Shown here in pieces: positions 42,618 through 50,520 of a stretch of 52,786 nucleotides of DNA; positions within the stretch are counted from its first letter, which is position 1, and each line of letters starts with the position of its first letter. The DNA lies in IMG/VR virus record IMGVR_UViG_3300033148_006306, positions 1 to 52,786 of that record; one strand, 5' to 3'. Under the pieces are notes generated by a model. It worked only from the letters and a program-made list of their open reading frames with translations. It ran no database searches and had not been told where the DNA came from. The DNA comes from a virus. The position numbers and the translations under genes were made by a program.

Positions 42618-42879
42618 AATTTCCCTTTAGCCATCCGATATAACATATAACACTATATTGAAGCTCACAGCCATGAAGTCTTTTGTCTTCATAGATACCC
42701 AAACTGCTCCCAAAAGCTTTCATAATGATTCTCCTATTGAGAATTTTATCTCTTAACAAAAAACCAATTCGTTTATCAGTATTCCCAATACGAATACCAT
42801 CTTTAACAAACTCTATTTTAATCTGATACCAATGTCTCTTGCCCGATACATTTGCCAAAAAGTTTTTAAGCCACTTCAT
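42610..42879 (-). CDS. hypothetical protein
   Basis: 89 residues, basic, alpha/beta, unrecognised. ATGA overlap with the zinc-finger gene before it, and it overlaps the ASCH gene after it. Confidence 0.55.
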   Translation of the reverse strand: MKWLKNFLANVSGKRHWYQIKIEFVKDGIRIGNTDKRIGFLLRDKILNRRIIMKAFGSSLGIYEDKRLHGCELQYSVICYIGWLKGNYA

Positions 42880-43040
42880 AACTTCTCCTTCATAGGTAAA
42901 AGATGCTCACAAACCCATCCTAGCCTCTTAACTTTCTTAGGAGAGTAAGTAGCAACATCTTTACCTTTCTTTTTAGTAGCCCTTTTACAAGAACTACAAA
43001 CATCAACAGTCATATACTTAGGTGTGTTGCACTTTATCAA
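42876..43040 (-). CDS. small zinc-finger protein
   Basis: 54 residues from TTG 43040 (AAGAAG upstream), or 45 from ATG 43013. Cys at 4, 15, 18 and 44 plus His46 look metal binding; the middle is lysine-rich. Unrecognised. Confidence 0.55.
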   Translation of the reverse strand: MIKCNTPKYMTVDVCSSCKRATKKKGKDVATYSPKKVKRLGWVCEHLLPMKEKL

Positions 43041-43051
43041 ACTTCTTCTTT

Positions 43052-43255
43052 TTAAATTTTAAGATCAATAACAACACTGTTAAATAATTGTTCTGCACCA
43101 TTACCACCTACTGTGTTTACAACAAGGTCATTAATGGTAAGCCCATCAATAATTAACCCGGTTTCTTTGTTTAGCTCAACTAGAATATTAAGAATTTTCT
43201 CCTCGGCCTCAGCCCTACACACGTTTATTTGTTTTATAGTTATACTTTCTTTCAT
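43052..43255 (-). CDS. hypothetical protein
   Basis: 67 residues, alpha/beta with an acidic start, unrecognised. RBS AAAAGGAAG. A -10-like TATTGT lies about 30 bases upstream. Confidence 0.6.
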   Translation of the reverse strand: MKESITIKQINVCRAEAEEKILNILVELNKETGLIIDGLTINDLVVNTVGGNGAEQLFNSVVIDLKI

Positions 43256-43342
43256 AACACTTCCTTTTAAATAATTTTACGATACAATACATAGTCCAAC
43301 AAAGGACAATTTCATATTAGAGCCTCAAAAGCTCACCCTCCT

Positions 43343-43375
43343 AAAACCCTTGGACCTAATCTCGCTAAGGGTTTT
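43343..43375 (-). terminator. terminator-like hairpin after dam
   Basis: AAAACCCTT (43343-43351) pairs with AAGGGTTTT (43367-43375), a 9-bp stem right after the dam stop. In minus orientation it ends in T-T-T-T-A. Confidence 0.65.
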
Positions 43376-43377
43376 CT

Positions 43378-44190
43378 CTAAAATAAAGTAGCTTTAACAT
43401 TTTCAACATTTGTAATGTAATACTCTTGATTCACTTTCTCTTTTTTACTTATTTTTTGATATAAGTCTTCAAAGAAATGTACACGCAAGTCTTTAGTTTT
43501 TAAAAAGTTATACACTTTATTTTCTTTGCCATTTAAAACACCACTAATCCCAAACGATATGTCGTTTTCAATAAGATAGTCTAACATCACAATAAGCTTT
43601 TTCTCATTTTTATCACTCCAAAAAGCATTATATCCAGCTTGAGTATTTGAATAAGGCGGATCAAGATACACAAAACTATCTTCTTGTATCCCGATATCGC
43701 AAAAGGGCAAAGAAGTGAACTTAACATTTGAATAATCCATAGTCTTATACATGTTAATCTTCTTTTGAGTGTTTGAATTAAAACATCTTTTACCCCAAGT
43801 TTGATTAAATTTAAAATCATTATTAAATCTCATCATATTTGAGTTGCAAGACCAGATAAGAGCCAAGAGCCTATCTCCACCACCACAAAGATTGTATTCC
43901 TCTCTTAGCCTCAAATACCTCTCTTGACTTTCTTTAGTAGGCATAGAAAAATGACGAGCATACTCTACAAGAGTGCCTGCATCAGCTCTTAGTCTTTCAT
44001 GTATGTCTCTAAGATCAACAAGAATATCATTTGCATAAACAGTATCATAAAGATGAGCAACATTCATATAAACACTACCACCACCGGTAAACATATCGTA
44101 AAACACACTTTTATCTTTAGGAAACAAAGGAATAAGCCTATCTAAAAGCTTATACTTAGAACCCATGTAGTTTATAGGACTTTCAATCAT
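43378..44190 (-). CDS. dam: DNA adenine methyltransferase (D12 class)
   Basis: 270 residues, T4 Dam-like size. AdoMet motif D-M-F-T-G-G-G-S at 32-39, catalytic D-P-P-Y at 177-180, and P-I-N-Y-M-G-S-K-Y at 5-13. It methylates N6-adenine, likely in GATC, and can protect against host restriction. ATGA-type overlap with the preceding gene, terminator after. Confidence 0.88.
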   Translation of the reverse strand: MIESPINYMGSKYKLLDRLIPLFPKDKSVFYDMFTGGGSVYMNVAHLYDTVYANDILVDLRDIHERLRADAGTLVEYARHFSMPTKESQERYLRLREEYNLCGGGDRLLALIWSCNSNMMRFNNDFKFNQTWGKRCFNSNTQKKINMYKTMDYSNVKFTSLPFCDIGIQEDSFVYLDPPYSNTQAGYNAFWSDKNEKKLIVMLDYLIENDISFGISGVLNGKENKVYNFLKTKDLRVHFFEDLYQKISKKEKVNQEYYITNVENVKATLF

Positions 44191-44533
44191 CTTTTTCTCC
44201 TTGAATTAAAACAGAATAATAATCCCTAGCTGGATACCCAGACTTAAGAACTGTCATAGTGTCAATATACTTATGAGAATTACAATAATCCAAAAACTTT
44301 TGCTTACTACCAAATTCCAAAACACTAACATTTTTAAATATCTCAATCTCAGCACCAAGAGCAATAAGCCCATCGTACTCATCTTTTTCAAGATCATAAT
44401 AAAAACCGTAATTAGAATCACCAGTAAAAACATGTCTGTTCTGACACAAATCACTAGCCTCCATAATATCCTCATCTCTCTCAACCTGATCCAACTCCAA
44501 TAAATGAAGCACCTTATAATTCATAACTTCCAT
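44183..44533 (-). CDS. hypothetical protein
   Basis: 116 residues, acidic start, unrecognised. The end A-R-D-Y-Y-S-V-L resembles small phage enzymes only weakly. RBS AAGGAGATG. Overlaps dam by eight bases. Confidence 0.6.
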   Translation of the reverse strand: MEVMNYKVLHLLELDQVERDEDIMEASDLCQNRHVFTGDSNYGFYYDLEKDEYDGLIALGAEIEIFKNVSVLEFGSKQKFLDYCNSHKYIDTMTVLKSGYPARDYYSVLIQGEKDD

Positions 44534-44542
44534 AACATCTCC

Positions 44543-44617
44543 TTAAAATAAACTCAACCCACTCTTAACAGGTCTATACATCTGACCACCACTAAACAAT
44601 GTACCTATCTTTAACAT
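44543..44617 (-). CDS. 24-residue peptide
   Basis: Short frame from ATG 44617, overlapping nothing, with the phrase K-I-G-T-L-F-S-G-G similar to the first motif of C5-cytosine methyltransferases. Too short to be an enzyme. The RBS is weak. Confidence 0.35.
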   Translation of the reverse strand: MLKIGTLFSGGQMYRPVKSGLSLF

Positions 44618-44618
44618 A

Positions 44619-44786
44619 CTACAACCTAACCAAATACTCAATCAACATAACAAGAAGTGGAATAATCACAGCTTGAAAACCTATCTTAAAATTATCTCTT
44701 TTGTTAGCATTAACAACTTCGACAACGAAAATACCCCACATCCAAAACACCACCGTAAATATCAAGCTATAATATAACTCTACCAT
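44619..44786 (-). CDS. small membrane protein, two segments
   Basis: 55 residues with hydrophobic segments at about 7-25 and 37-54 and a basic loop between. RBS AAGGAG upstream. Unrecognised. Confidence 0.65.
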   Translation of the reverse strand: MVELYYSLIFTVVFWMWGIFVVEVVNANKRDNFKIGFQAVIIPLLVMLIEYLVRL

Positions 44787-44819
44787 CCAATCTCCTTTTT
44801 AATTACATATAGTAAAGAA

Positions 44820-45032
44820 CTATTTTTCAAGTTCTTCTAATTTTCTCTCAAAACTATCTACTAATTCTTGAGAACAAAATGTTATCGGGAGCATATCTTG
44901 TGATATCCCATCCGATACTGTCACCCACCCATCGGAACGCAAAGTGATTGTTTGGCTCTCATCTTCCAGCACACATATATCATAGGCATAACCGATTTTA
45001 TTAAAGAACCATTGTTTTATTTTTTTAAACAT
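44820..45032 (-). CDS. hypothetical protein
   Basis: 70 residues from ATG 45032; the longer frame from 45152 runs into the DUF5131 gene. Basic start (F-K-K-I-K-Q-W-F-F-N-K) then a beta-rich part and acidic C-terminal helix. Unrecognised. Confidence 0.55.
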   Translation of the reverse strand: MFKKIKQWFFNKIGYAYDICVLEDESQTITLRSDGWVTVSDGISQDMLPITFCSQELVDSFERKLEELEK

Positions 45033-45036
45033 AACC

Positions 45037-45816
45037 CTACACCATATCAGCAGCAGGAAACTCTTGCACCTTTTCAAATTTATAACTTCCACTAGGTTTA
45101 TGAGCACCCCACTGCTTAAAGAAAAATGGAACATCATTAGCTTTACAGTCATTATAAATCTTCTGCACCCACTCAGGCTTCATCTCACGGACTTTAGACT
45201 TAGCACCACTCTCGCCACCAACTATAACCCAGTCAAGCATCTCTATTAGTTTTGTTTTAGCACCATCGTTTAAGTATGGGAATGGGTGGTGTCCTCTTTT
45301 ATCTTGAAGATAGTAACAGTTAGTATCTATTTCTCCTATCATTGGCTCAACACTTACAAAGTGAACTGCTGCTGGAATTTTTACAAGTGTTCTCACTCTG
45401 TCTAACTCTTTTTCATTCTCAACTGTTACTCCTAGCCATAGGTTTTTAGGAACTTCAAAAACTTCGTTATATCTATCAAAAAACTTCTTCATTCTCAAAG
45501 GTCTTTTGGTTAGCATTTGAAAAGTGTGCAAAGGATTGCCTGTAACAGTAACCATTATTTTTGCAAACATCTCATAAGTTACTTCATCTTGAAATAAATC
45601 AGTCATACTACCTACAAAAATCATCTTACCTTTTTTCTTTTTGTATGGTCCAATCAGCCTATCTTCATGAAAAACAATATCACTAAAAGAAGTATCGTTA
45701 AATCTCTCGTGTACTATCTTCGCATAACAATTTTTACAACCATCACTCACAGCAGTACAACCAGTAATCGGATTCCAAGTGTAATCAGTCCACGCTATAT
45801 TAGTTTTGTTCATCAT
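45037..45816 (-). CDS. DUF5131 (phage Gp37/Gp68) family protein
   Basis: 259 residues. Signature W-T-D-Y-T-W-N-P-I-T-G-C at 9-20 and D-G-C-K-N-C-Y-A at 25-32 (Cys20, 27, 30), then V-G-S-M-T-D-L-F-Q and Q-M-L-T-K-R-P. The three-Cys layout recalls radical-SAM proteins. Members are frequent in phages with unknown function. G-G-E-S-G-A near 200. Confidence 0.82.
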   Translation of the reverse strand: MMNKTNIAWTDYTWNPITGCTAVSDGCKNCYAKIVHERFNDTSFSDIVFHEDRLIGPYKKKKGKMIFVGSMTDLFQDEVTYEMFAKIMVTVTGNPLHTFQMLTKRPLRMKKFFDRYNEVFEVPKNLWLGVTVENEKELDRVRTLVKIPAAVHFVSVEPMIGEIDTNCYYLQDKRGHHPFPYLNDGAKTKLIEMLDWVIVGGESGAKSKVREMKPEWVQKIYNDCKANDVPFFFKQWGAHKPSGSYKFEKVQEFPAADMV

Positions 45817-45823
45817 ACTCTCC

Positions 45824-46504
45824 TTAATCTAAATCATATTCAGCTTTAAGCATCTTAGTAAGCCAAACAGTACCTTTAGGAGTAAGTAAGGTTGTGTAAC
45901 GAACTTCTCCATTATGCTTACCGTTTGGTTTACGAACAAAATACCCACGCTCAACATACTGTTGGTATGGCTCTGTATTCATCATAATAAACCCACGACC
46001 TTTTAGCCACGCAAACAAGTTGTTACGTCCTAAGCCCTCAATAGCAAGGTTTTTACTAAAATCTCCAATAGTAACCATTCCAGCTTTAATGTTAAGATCA
46101 GCAACAGCAACAATAACTTTGTCTTTCTCAATAATAGTCTCTGCAAGTCTAAGTTTATCTTTTTCGGAAGCAGTCAAAGCCTCAAGAGCTTCTATATAGG
46201 TTTGTGGAAGTTGTGGAGCAGAGTTTTGTTTCTCAATCTCATCAACTTTATCAATAACCTTCATAAGAAGAGAATTGTTAAGTTTTGCACCAACAGCAAT
46301 AGCTTGTTTCTTGTTTAGGCTATAAGTAGTAATCTTAAGGTTGTTTAAGTTAACAATGTCCATTTTGGACACTTCCCCAAAGCTCGGCTCTTTTGCAAGT
46401 TCCTCAACTTTTTTCATAGCTTTATCATGTCTAACTTCAATTAAATCAGTCAAATCTTTAAGTGTAATAACACCAACATTATCATTTTGTGCAACAATAT
46501 TCAT
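45824..46504 (-). CDS. Rha/KilAC antirepressor-like protein
   Basis: 226 residues. N-terminal Rha-type domain (I-T-L-K-D-L-T near 13-19, H-D-K-A-M-K-K) and C-terminal KilAC domain from about 115 (G-R-N-N-L-F-A-W-L-K near 154-163, then T-P-K-G-T-V-W-L near the end). Such proteins release phage repressors or block host functions. Long leader (about 150 nt) with pseudoknot-forming repeats and a near-consensus promoter; RBS is weak. Confidence 0.82.
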   Translation of the reverse strand: MNIVAQNDNVGVITLKDLTDLIEVRHDKAMKKVEELAKEPSFGEVSKMDIVNLNNLKITTYSLNKKQAIAVGAKLNNSLLMKVIDKVDEIEKQNSAPQLPQTYIEALEALTASEKDKLRLAETIIEKDKVIVAVADLNIKAGMVTIGDFSKNLAIEGLGRNNLFAWLKGRGFIMMNTEPYQQYVERGYFVRKPNGKHNGEVRYTTLLTPKGTVWLTKMLKAEYDLD

Positions 46505-46562
46505 TTTAAATGGTATCTTTATAAATTTAAGTAAAAATATTAGAGGAAATATAAGAAGATGT

Positions 46563-46652
46563 GCCTACCAAAACTCATCTAATCTATTTCAAGATTTACT
46601 TAACCGAACTTACAAGTAAGTCCAGCGAGTTCTGGTAGGCTCGGTTAAGTAA
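46563..46652 (-). ncRNA. interleaved inverted repeats: 5'-terminal pseudoknot
   Basis: Helix A: 46563-46576 pairs with 46627-46640 (13 of 14). Helix B: TTACTTAACCGA at 46596-46607 pairs with TCGGTTAAGTAA at 46641-46652 (12 of 12). The order A-B-A'-B' with A' and B' touching is an H-type pseudoknot. A small hairpin (46608-46621) fills the middle. The transcript from the promoter at 46661-46690 should start within a few bases of its edge. Confidence 0.7.
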
Positions 46653-46660
46653 TCAGCAAC

Positions 46661-46690
46661 AGTATATCAAAATAAAAGAACAAATGTCAA
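46661..46690 (-). promoter_or_regulatory. sigma-70 promoter of the antirepressor
   Basis: Minus strand TTGACA (46685-46690), 18 bases, TATACT (46661-46666). One of the two clear -35/-10 promoters seen in the window. No dyad. Confidence 0.75.
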
Positions 46691-46698
46691 ATCAACCC

Positions 46699-46721
46699 CA
46701 AAAGTCAAAAAATAACTTTTG
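46699..46721 (-). repeat. CAAAAGT/ACTTTTG inverted repeat, copy 1
   Basis: CAAAAGT, nine bases, ACTTTTG, at the end of the small membrane-protein gene and just upstream of the antirepressor promoter. Nearly identical to 49994-50018. Weak terminator or operator. Confidence 0.5.
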
Positions 46722-46806
46722 AAGCAATATGAAAAACAAAGTCATGCAGCACAAAGAACACAACCAACAAAACAAACGCAAAACCAATAGCTTTTAAGTA
46801 ACCCAT
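46705..46806 (-). CDS. 33-residue membrane protein
   Basis: One hydrophobic segment (about 7-22) flanked by basic start and His-rich end. AAAAAGGATT at good spacing before ATG. Just after the coiled-coil gene. Holin-like size, role unknown. Confidence 0.6.
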   Translation of the reverse strand: MGYLKAIGFAFVLLVVFFVLHDFVFHIASKVIF

Positions 46807-46807
46807 A

Positions 46808-47506
46808 CTAATCCTTTTTCAACTTAAACCCACTAGCCATAAGATCAAGAACAGCCCTAGCATTTTGCTCTCCATAGTCCTCAATAACAGAAAGACAAGT
46901 GGTAATACTGTAAGGAGTGGCACGACTCAACTCACCGGCAAAAGACTTAATAGCAGCAGATATGTTTTTAAGAGGAGGAACAACAATAAGTTTATCTAAA
47001 TCTTTATCATAATACATCCCCTTCGGAACAAGCTCTGGTATAGCCCAATAGATGCTAACTTCTTTTTTTGGAAATTCATCCCAAATATCACAAGTCTTAG
47101 CATATAGAGTTTCTCCTTCAATGCCAGTGATAAAATAAGTATGCAAAGCATAGTCATAAGCTTCCTTGTGAAAAAAGCTATGTAGCATATGACTCTGTAT
47201 TTCATCAGGATATATAAACTTAACATTAGGCATAAACCTACTAGGAAAATTAGTGGGAGCACCTACTACCTCTTTATGCTCCTCACATAACAGACTATGT
47301 TCACTCTCTTTAGTAAATGGAACTCTAAAATTTTCGTGCTTAACCCTACTACTACTTTTCTCAAATCTTTTAACAGTCTCAAGAAGTTCTCTAATCTCAT
47401 CATCTCTATTAGAAATAGTTTTCGTAAGAATCTCAACTAAATCAAGAAGATGCTCATTTTCTTTTTCTAAAAACACAATTCTCTTTTTCAACTCTCTAAA
47501 TTTCAT
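46808..47506 (-). CDS. coiled-coil hypothetical protein
   Basis: 232 residues from ATG 47506 (AAGGAGATAGTG upstream; the longer frame from 47581 would overlap the HNH gene). Residues 1-60 are a heptad coiled coil, the rest an unrecognised alpha/beta domain. Residues near 80-90 (V-V-G-A-P-T-N-F) are encoded by a variant of the dispersed intergenic repeat. Confidence 0.6.
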   Translation of the reverse strand: MKFRELKKRIVFLEKENEHLLDLVEILTKTISNRDDEIRELLETVKRFEKSSSRVKHENFRVPFTKESEHSLLCEEHKEVVGAPTNFPSRFMPNVKFIYPDEIQSHMLHSFFHKEAYDYALHTYFITGIEGETLYAKTCDIWDEFPKKEVSIYWAIPELVPKGMYYDKDLDKLIVVPPLKNISAAIKSFAGELSRATPYSITTCLSVIEDYGEQNARAVLDLMASGFKLKKD

Positions 47507-47939
47507 CACTATCTCCTTCCAAAAGTAAGTGGTTACTCCACGCAATCTCTCTACACTCTTCTCTACTCTTTTTAACAGCACTATACCCTACTACATGTAT
47601 AAGACCATGACAATCTACACAAATGTTAATAAGATACCTATCATCTTTAACACCTAAACCCTGTACTACATGATGTGGAGCATCTAACTCATAACTAATA
47701 TCACATACTTGACAAGCACCAAGACCACGAACAGCCTCTTGTCTCTCACGATATTTAGCTTCCGGAAACCGAACAGCCTTGTCAGGATTCAGCCCAACTT
47801 TTTTAACCCCAGAATCCAAAAAACTATTTTTTGTCTTTCCTTTTCGATTACGACCTTTAGCTTTAAATGGTTTTTTAACACAAAATGTACTTTTAGGCTT
47901 GTCGCCTTTTATTCTACCGGTTTTGATTTTGTAGGGCAC
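47496..47939 (-). CDS. HNH endonuclease-like protein
   Basis: 147 residues. Basic start of 60 residues, then C-Q-V-C at 76-79, H-H at 89-90, C-V-D-C-H at 107-111 and His115, the zinc-bound HNH fold of small phage nucleases. Could be a recombination or packaging nuclease rather than homing. Overlaps both neighbours. Confidence 0.75.
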   Translation of the reverse strand: MPYKIKTGRIKGDKPKSTFCVKKPFKAKGRNRKGKTKNSFLDSGVKKVGLNPDKAVRFPEAKYRERQEAVRGLGACQVCDISYELDAPHHVVQGLGVKDDRYLINICVDCHGLIHVVGYSAVKKSREECREIAWSNHLLLEGDSDEI

Positions 47940-48222
47940 GTTTTTCCACCTCTCTAAGTTTTTTAGAAATAATCATAAGGTTACTTCTAATTTTCATAGC
48001 ATTTTCTCTACCAACCCACTCTCTGCCACACTCTGCAATAGCACTCTCAATATAACGAATAGACAAAGCACAGTTAATCTTCATACCAATAAAATCTGCT
48101 CTCTCGTTACTAAACTCAAGCAGTTCATGATACTTCTGAAAGTTTCTAAAATTATCCTTACAAAAAGCACCCTCACCACCATACAAACTCAATGCTAATA
48201 GCATCACTAATAAAATCTTCAT
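47914..48222 (-). CDS. secreted hypothetical protein
   Basis: 102 residues with a Sec-type signal: K at 3, hydrophobic 4-14, then G-G-E-G-A. The rest is helical and charged with four Cys (two likely disulfides). Exported to the periplasm; exclusion or lysis roles are possible. Confidence 0.65.
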   Translation of the reverse strand: MKILLVMLLALSLYGGEGAFCKDNFRNFQKYHELLEFSNERADFIGMKINCALSIRYIESAIAECGREWVGRENAMKIRSNLMIISKKLREVEKRALQNQNR

Positions 48223-48326
48223 GACTTACTCCTTTCAAAAGTAAAAATAGTATAAATAAGCTTCGCCATACAACCTAAAAATATCGCACAAGCAACACCA
48301 ACACAAATAATCCAACCGATACTCAT
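48219..48326 (-). CDS. 35-residue membrane protein
   Basis: Hydrophobic segment at about 4-19 with two Cys and a short basic end. ATGA-type overlap with the secreted-protein gene. First gene behind the dyad promoter at 48367. Confidence 0.6.
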   Translation of the reverse strand: MSIGWIICVGVACAIFLGCMAKLIYTIFTFERSKS

Positions 48327-48366
48327 AAAAACTCCTAAAATTTTCGTGCTACTATCTACTACCAAA

Positions 48367-48408
48367 ATTATAACCTAAACCACAACCCTTTCCCTTGACT
48401 TATATCAA
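48367..48408 (-). promoter_or_regulatory. dyad-type promoter
   Basis: Minus strand: TTGATATAAGTCAA (48395-48408), 22 bases, TATAAT (48367-48372). Drives the membrane and secreted protein genes. Confidence 0.82.
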
Positions 48409-48414
48409 GTTCAG

Positions 48415-48439
48415 AAAAATTGGTGGCACTAACTACTAC
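48415..48439 (-). repeat. dispersed intergenic repeat, copy 1
   Basis: Plus-strand AAAAATTGGTGGCACT followed by AACTACTA. Lies right after the stop of the gene at 48429 on the minus strand. Other copies: 49296, 49545, 50048, 50521. Confidence 0.6.
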
Positions 48440-48707
48440 TCTCAATCTCTTCAGCAAGTAGAGCAACAGCCTCTTCTTTTAAACTAGCATACATCAATGC
48501 AGCACTATCTCTTTTTTTATAACCTCTAATAGTGTTAATACTAACACCTCTTAACCTCGCAATATCAAGATCACTAATAACAACACTACAATAGTTAAGA
48601 AGAGCAAGTCTACCACCCTTCTCAAGTGCAACAATAGTTTTCCAACTCTTCGTATGATAAGCAATAGCAACACCAGAATATAGCTCTGTAAATTCTTTTC
48701 TAGTCAT
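48429..48707 (-). CDS. HTH-like protein
   Basis: 92 residues. D-I-A-R-L-R-G-V-S-I-N-T-I-R-G-Y-K near 47-63 fits a helix-turn-helix, so it may be a small DNA-binding regulator. Overlaps the previous gene by eight bases. Confidence 0.6.
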   Translation of the reverse strand: MTRKEFTELYSGVAIAYHTKSWKTIVALEKGGRLALLNYCSVVISDLDIARLRGVSINTIRGYKKRDSAALMYASLKEEAVALLAEEIESSS

Positions 48708-49209
48708 TTTTAAGCTCCTCAGTGTTTTTTAAATTTATACGCCCAAAATAAGCCTCATACTCTTTACTCTCTTTTATCTCAGATATATACTCATCAATAG
48801 GCTTTAAAGTATCCCTGACATCATAAATGTATTGACCTAAAATATATTCTTTTTCCCCTTCTTTTTCACAAGCTGAAAACCAAGTCACAAGAAAATCATA
48901 TATATCATCTTCCTCTTTTATCTTTAAACCATCTCTAACCTGCTGAAATCTAGTCTTAAAATCCTCATCAATTAAAAAACCATAAGGTTGTAGTTCATCT
49001 TCGCTCATAAACTCATAATACTCAGCTATATTATCTTTAGTGATAGCTGAATTCTCAAATGTATCTATCGCATAAGTAACACGATTACAAACGCTAACTT
49101 CTCCAATATGAGTTTCTAACCATTTAAGAGCAATTTTTTTCCCATCAATAAAACTGCCAACTTCTCCTAAATCTTCTTTTTTATCTGTAATAATTCCGTA
49201 TGTTTTCAT
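48700..49209 (-). CDS. hypothetical acidic protein
   Basis: 169 residues from ATG 49209 (AAGAAGGATTTG upstream, at spacing like the genes at 42314 and 49530). Acidic, alpha-helical, unrecognised. Confidence 0.6.
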   Translation of the reverse strand: MKTYGIITDKKEDLGEVGSFIDGKKIALKWLETHIGEVSVCNRVTYAIDTFENSAITKDNIAEYYEFMSEDELQPYGFLIDEDFKTRFQQVRDGLKIKEEDDIYDFLVTWFSACEKEGEKEYILGQYIYDVRDTLKPIDEYISEIKESKEYEAYFGRINLKNTEELKND

Positions 49210-49295
49210 AACAAATCCTTCTCTAAAGTGCATAATTTTAACTCTCTCAAGCTTAACACTTACAAGAGCCTACAAAGTAAGCTCAAATAAATCTT

Positions 49296-49320
49296 AAAAA
49301 ATTGGTGGCACTATCTACTA
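49296..49320 (-). repeat. dispersed intergenic repeat, copy 2
   Basis: Plus-strand AAAAAATTGGTGGCACT plus ATCTACTA. Identical to the copy at 50521. Includes the stop of the gene at 49318. Confidence 0.65.
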
Positions 49321-49530
49321 ATCATATTCCCATAAAGTAACTAAGTTCGCTTGAATAGCATAAGAGCATCCAACAACCCATAACAACATACCATCTTCAT
49401 CAATAGCCTCTACTTCATGCACCCATCCATTTTCTTCCATATCCTCGTATAAATCGGCATCATCTCTTTCATCACCTACATACTCAATTTTATCGCCAAT
49501 AACTATTTTTTTCCCATTTCCATCTAACAT
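49318..49530 (-). CDS. hypothetical acidic protein
   Basis: 70 residues, very acidic middle (D-D-A-D-L-Y-E-D-M-E-E), small beta-barrel-like G-D-K-I-E-Y-V-G start. Unrecognised. RBS AAGAAGGATTTG. Confidence 0.6.
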   Translation of the reverse strand: MLDGNGKKIVIGDKIEYVGDERDDADLYEDMEENGWVHEVEAIDEDGMLLWVVGCSYAIQANLVTLWEYD

Positions 49531-49544
49531 AACAAATCCTTCTT

Positions 49545-49570
49545 AAAAAATTGGTGGAGTACCTTACTAC
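49545..49570 (-). repeat. dispersed intergenic repeat, copy 3
   Basis: Plus-strand AAAAAATTGGTGG, then AGTACCTTACTAC. Directly after the stop of the gene at 49567. Confidence 0.6.
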
Positions 49571-49707
49571 ACCCTTTTAGCTAACCTAATAGCCTCTACT
49601 ATACTAAACGTAACCTTACCAGTATCAGCAAACAACCGCAACTTAAGAAAGTTATACTCTTTAAGCTGCTTTTTGTTTAGCTTACTTTTCTCTTTGATCC
49701 ATCCCAT
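49567..49707 (-). CDS. hypothetical basic protein
   Basis: 46 residues, basic helices, AAGGAATT before ATG. Unrecognised; possible small nucleic-acid binder. Confidence 0.55.
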   Translation of the reverse strand: MGWIKEKSKLNKKQLKEYNFLKLRLFADTGKVTFSIVEAIRLAKRV

Positions 49708-49716
49708 GAGAATTCC

Positions 49717-49902
49717 TTAATTTTGAAGATAAAAATCTTTTGCTTCATCGTTATAAAAAGTTATATAGTTTTTCGCTTTTTTACCAGCAGCAGAATCCCC
49801 TAAAGTGCCACTATAAGAAAAGTCTTTATTAAAAACAAATCCAGCTTTTTTAAGTTTATCACTAACCTCTTTGTGATTACCTCTAAAATTCATAACTTCC
49901 AT
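49717..49902 (-). CDS. hypothetical protein
   Basis: 61 residues from ATG 49902 (GAGGTG upstream; TTG-like earlier start at 49920 lacks an RBS). Small alpha/beta, unrecognised. Confidence 0.55.
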   Translation of the reverse strand: MEVMNFRGNHKEVSDKLKKAGFVFNKDFSYSGTLGDSAAGKKAKNYITFYNDEAKDFYLQN

Positions 49903-49940
49903 CTCACACCTCTTTAACACAAAATTTAGCTCAAATAATA

Positions 49941-49953
49941 AGCTATACAGTAC
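49941..49953 (-). promoter_or_regulatory. repeated promoter-like 13-mer, copy 1
   Basis: AGCTATACAGTAC on the plus strand (minus: GTACTGTATAGCT). Also at 51455-51467. Both lie upstream of a minus-strand gene in otherwise unlike sequence, so it may be a promoter element. Confidence 0.4.
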
Positions 49954-49993
49954 AGCCCAATAGCTGCATTAATAACCTAAAAACAATTTAACT

Positions 49994-50018
49994 CAAAAAG
50001 TCAAAAAATAACTTTTTG
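49994..50018 (-). repeat. CAAAAAGT/ACTTTTTG inverted repeat, copy 2
   Basis: CAAAAAGT, nine bases, ACTTTTTG, with a degenerate second copy just after (50020-50045). Same sequence as 46699-46721 except one extra A/T pair. Confidence 0.5.
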
Positions 50019-50047
50019 GTAAAAAACTCAAAAAACAACTTTTTAAG

Positions 50048-50060
50048 AAAAAATTGGTGG
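50048..50060 (-). repeat. dispersed intergenic repeat, copy 4
   Basis: Plus-strand AAAAAATTGGTGG, then a divergent tail with CTACTACTACTA at 50090. Lies after the stop of the gene at 50097. Confidence 0.55.
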
Positions 50061-50096
50061 ATAGCCCTACTCTCTAAAAAGAGGTGGCTACTACTA

Positions 50097-50318
50097 CTAT
50101 GCTACATTCCATCCTATACCATAAGATACAAACTTCTTATTAGTAAGAACTAAACCAAGATCACAAACAATCTCTTTGGCTTTTTTAATAGTTTTTACTG
50201 AATAATAATTATCTTTTTTACCACCTAAAATTTGAGTAAATAAAGCTTTATTCCTATATAAAACTCTCACAAATTCGCCTAAACTGTTTTTATATACTTG
50301 ATTTACATTTTTTTTCAT
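50097..50318 (-). CDS. hypothetical basic protein
   Basis: 73 residues, lysine-rich, alpha/beta, unrecognised. Overlaps the preceding gene by four bases. Confidence 0.55.
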   Translation of the reverse strand: MKKNVNQVYKNSLGEFVRVLYRNKALFTQILGGKKDNYYSVKTIKKAKEIVCDLGLVLTNKKFVSYGIGWNVA

Positions 50319-50509
50319 TTTGATCCATCCTTAACACTCTGATACTCTTTTTTTAAAGATAAAATAAAATCATCTAATAAAACCATATTATTATTAATAT
50401 CACTCTTTAAAGCAACTTTACACATAAATTCTAAAGCTGTATAATAAGAAATAACACCATGTTTATAATTTCCTAAAATAACTCTTAATCTTTTTTCAAG
50501 TTTTAACAT
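50315..50509 (-). CDS. hypothetical protein
   Basis: 64 residues, helical, unrecognised. AGGAG lies upstream in the gap to the repeat at 50521. Confidence 0.55.
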   Translation of the reverse strand: MLKLEKRLRVILGNYKHGVISYYTALEFMCKVALKSDINNNMVLLDDFILSLKKEYQSVKDGSK

Positions 50510-50520
50510 TTTACACTCCT

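Noticed and set aside
44543-44617. C5-cytosine methyltransferase fragment
   Set aside because: Only one short motif-like phrase in 24 residues; no other motifs nearby.
46563-46652. Phage attachment site (attP)
   Set aside because: Inverted repeats could suit a recombinase, but no integrase gene is present and the structure lines up with a transcription start.
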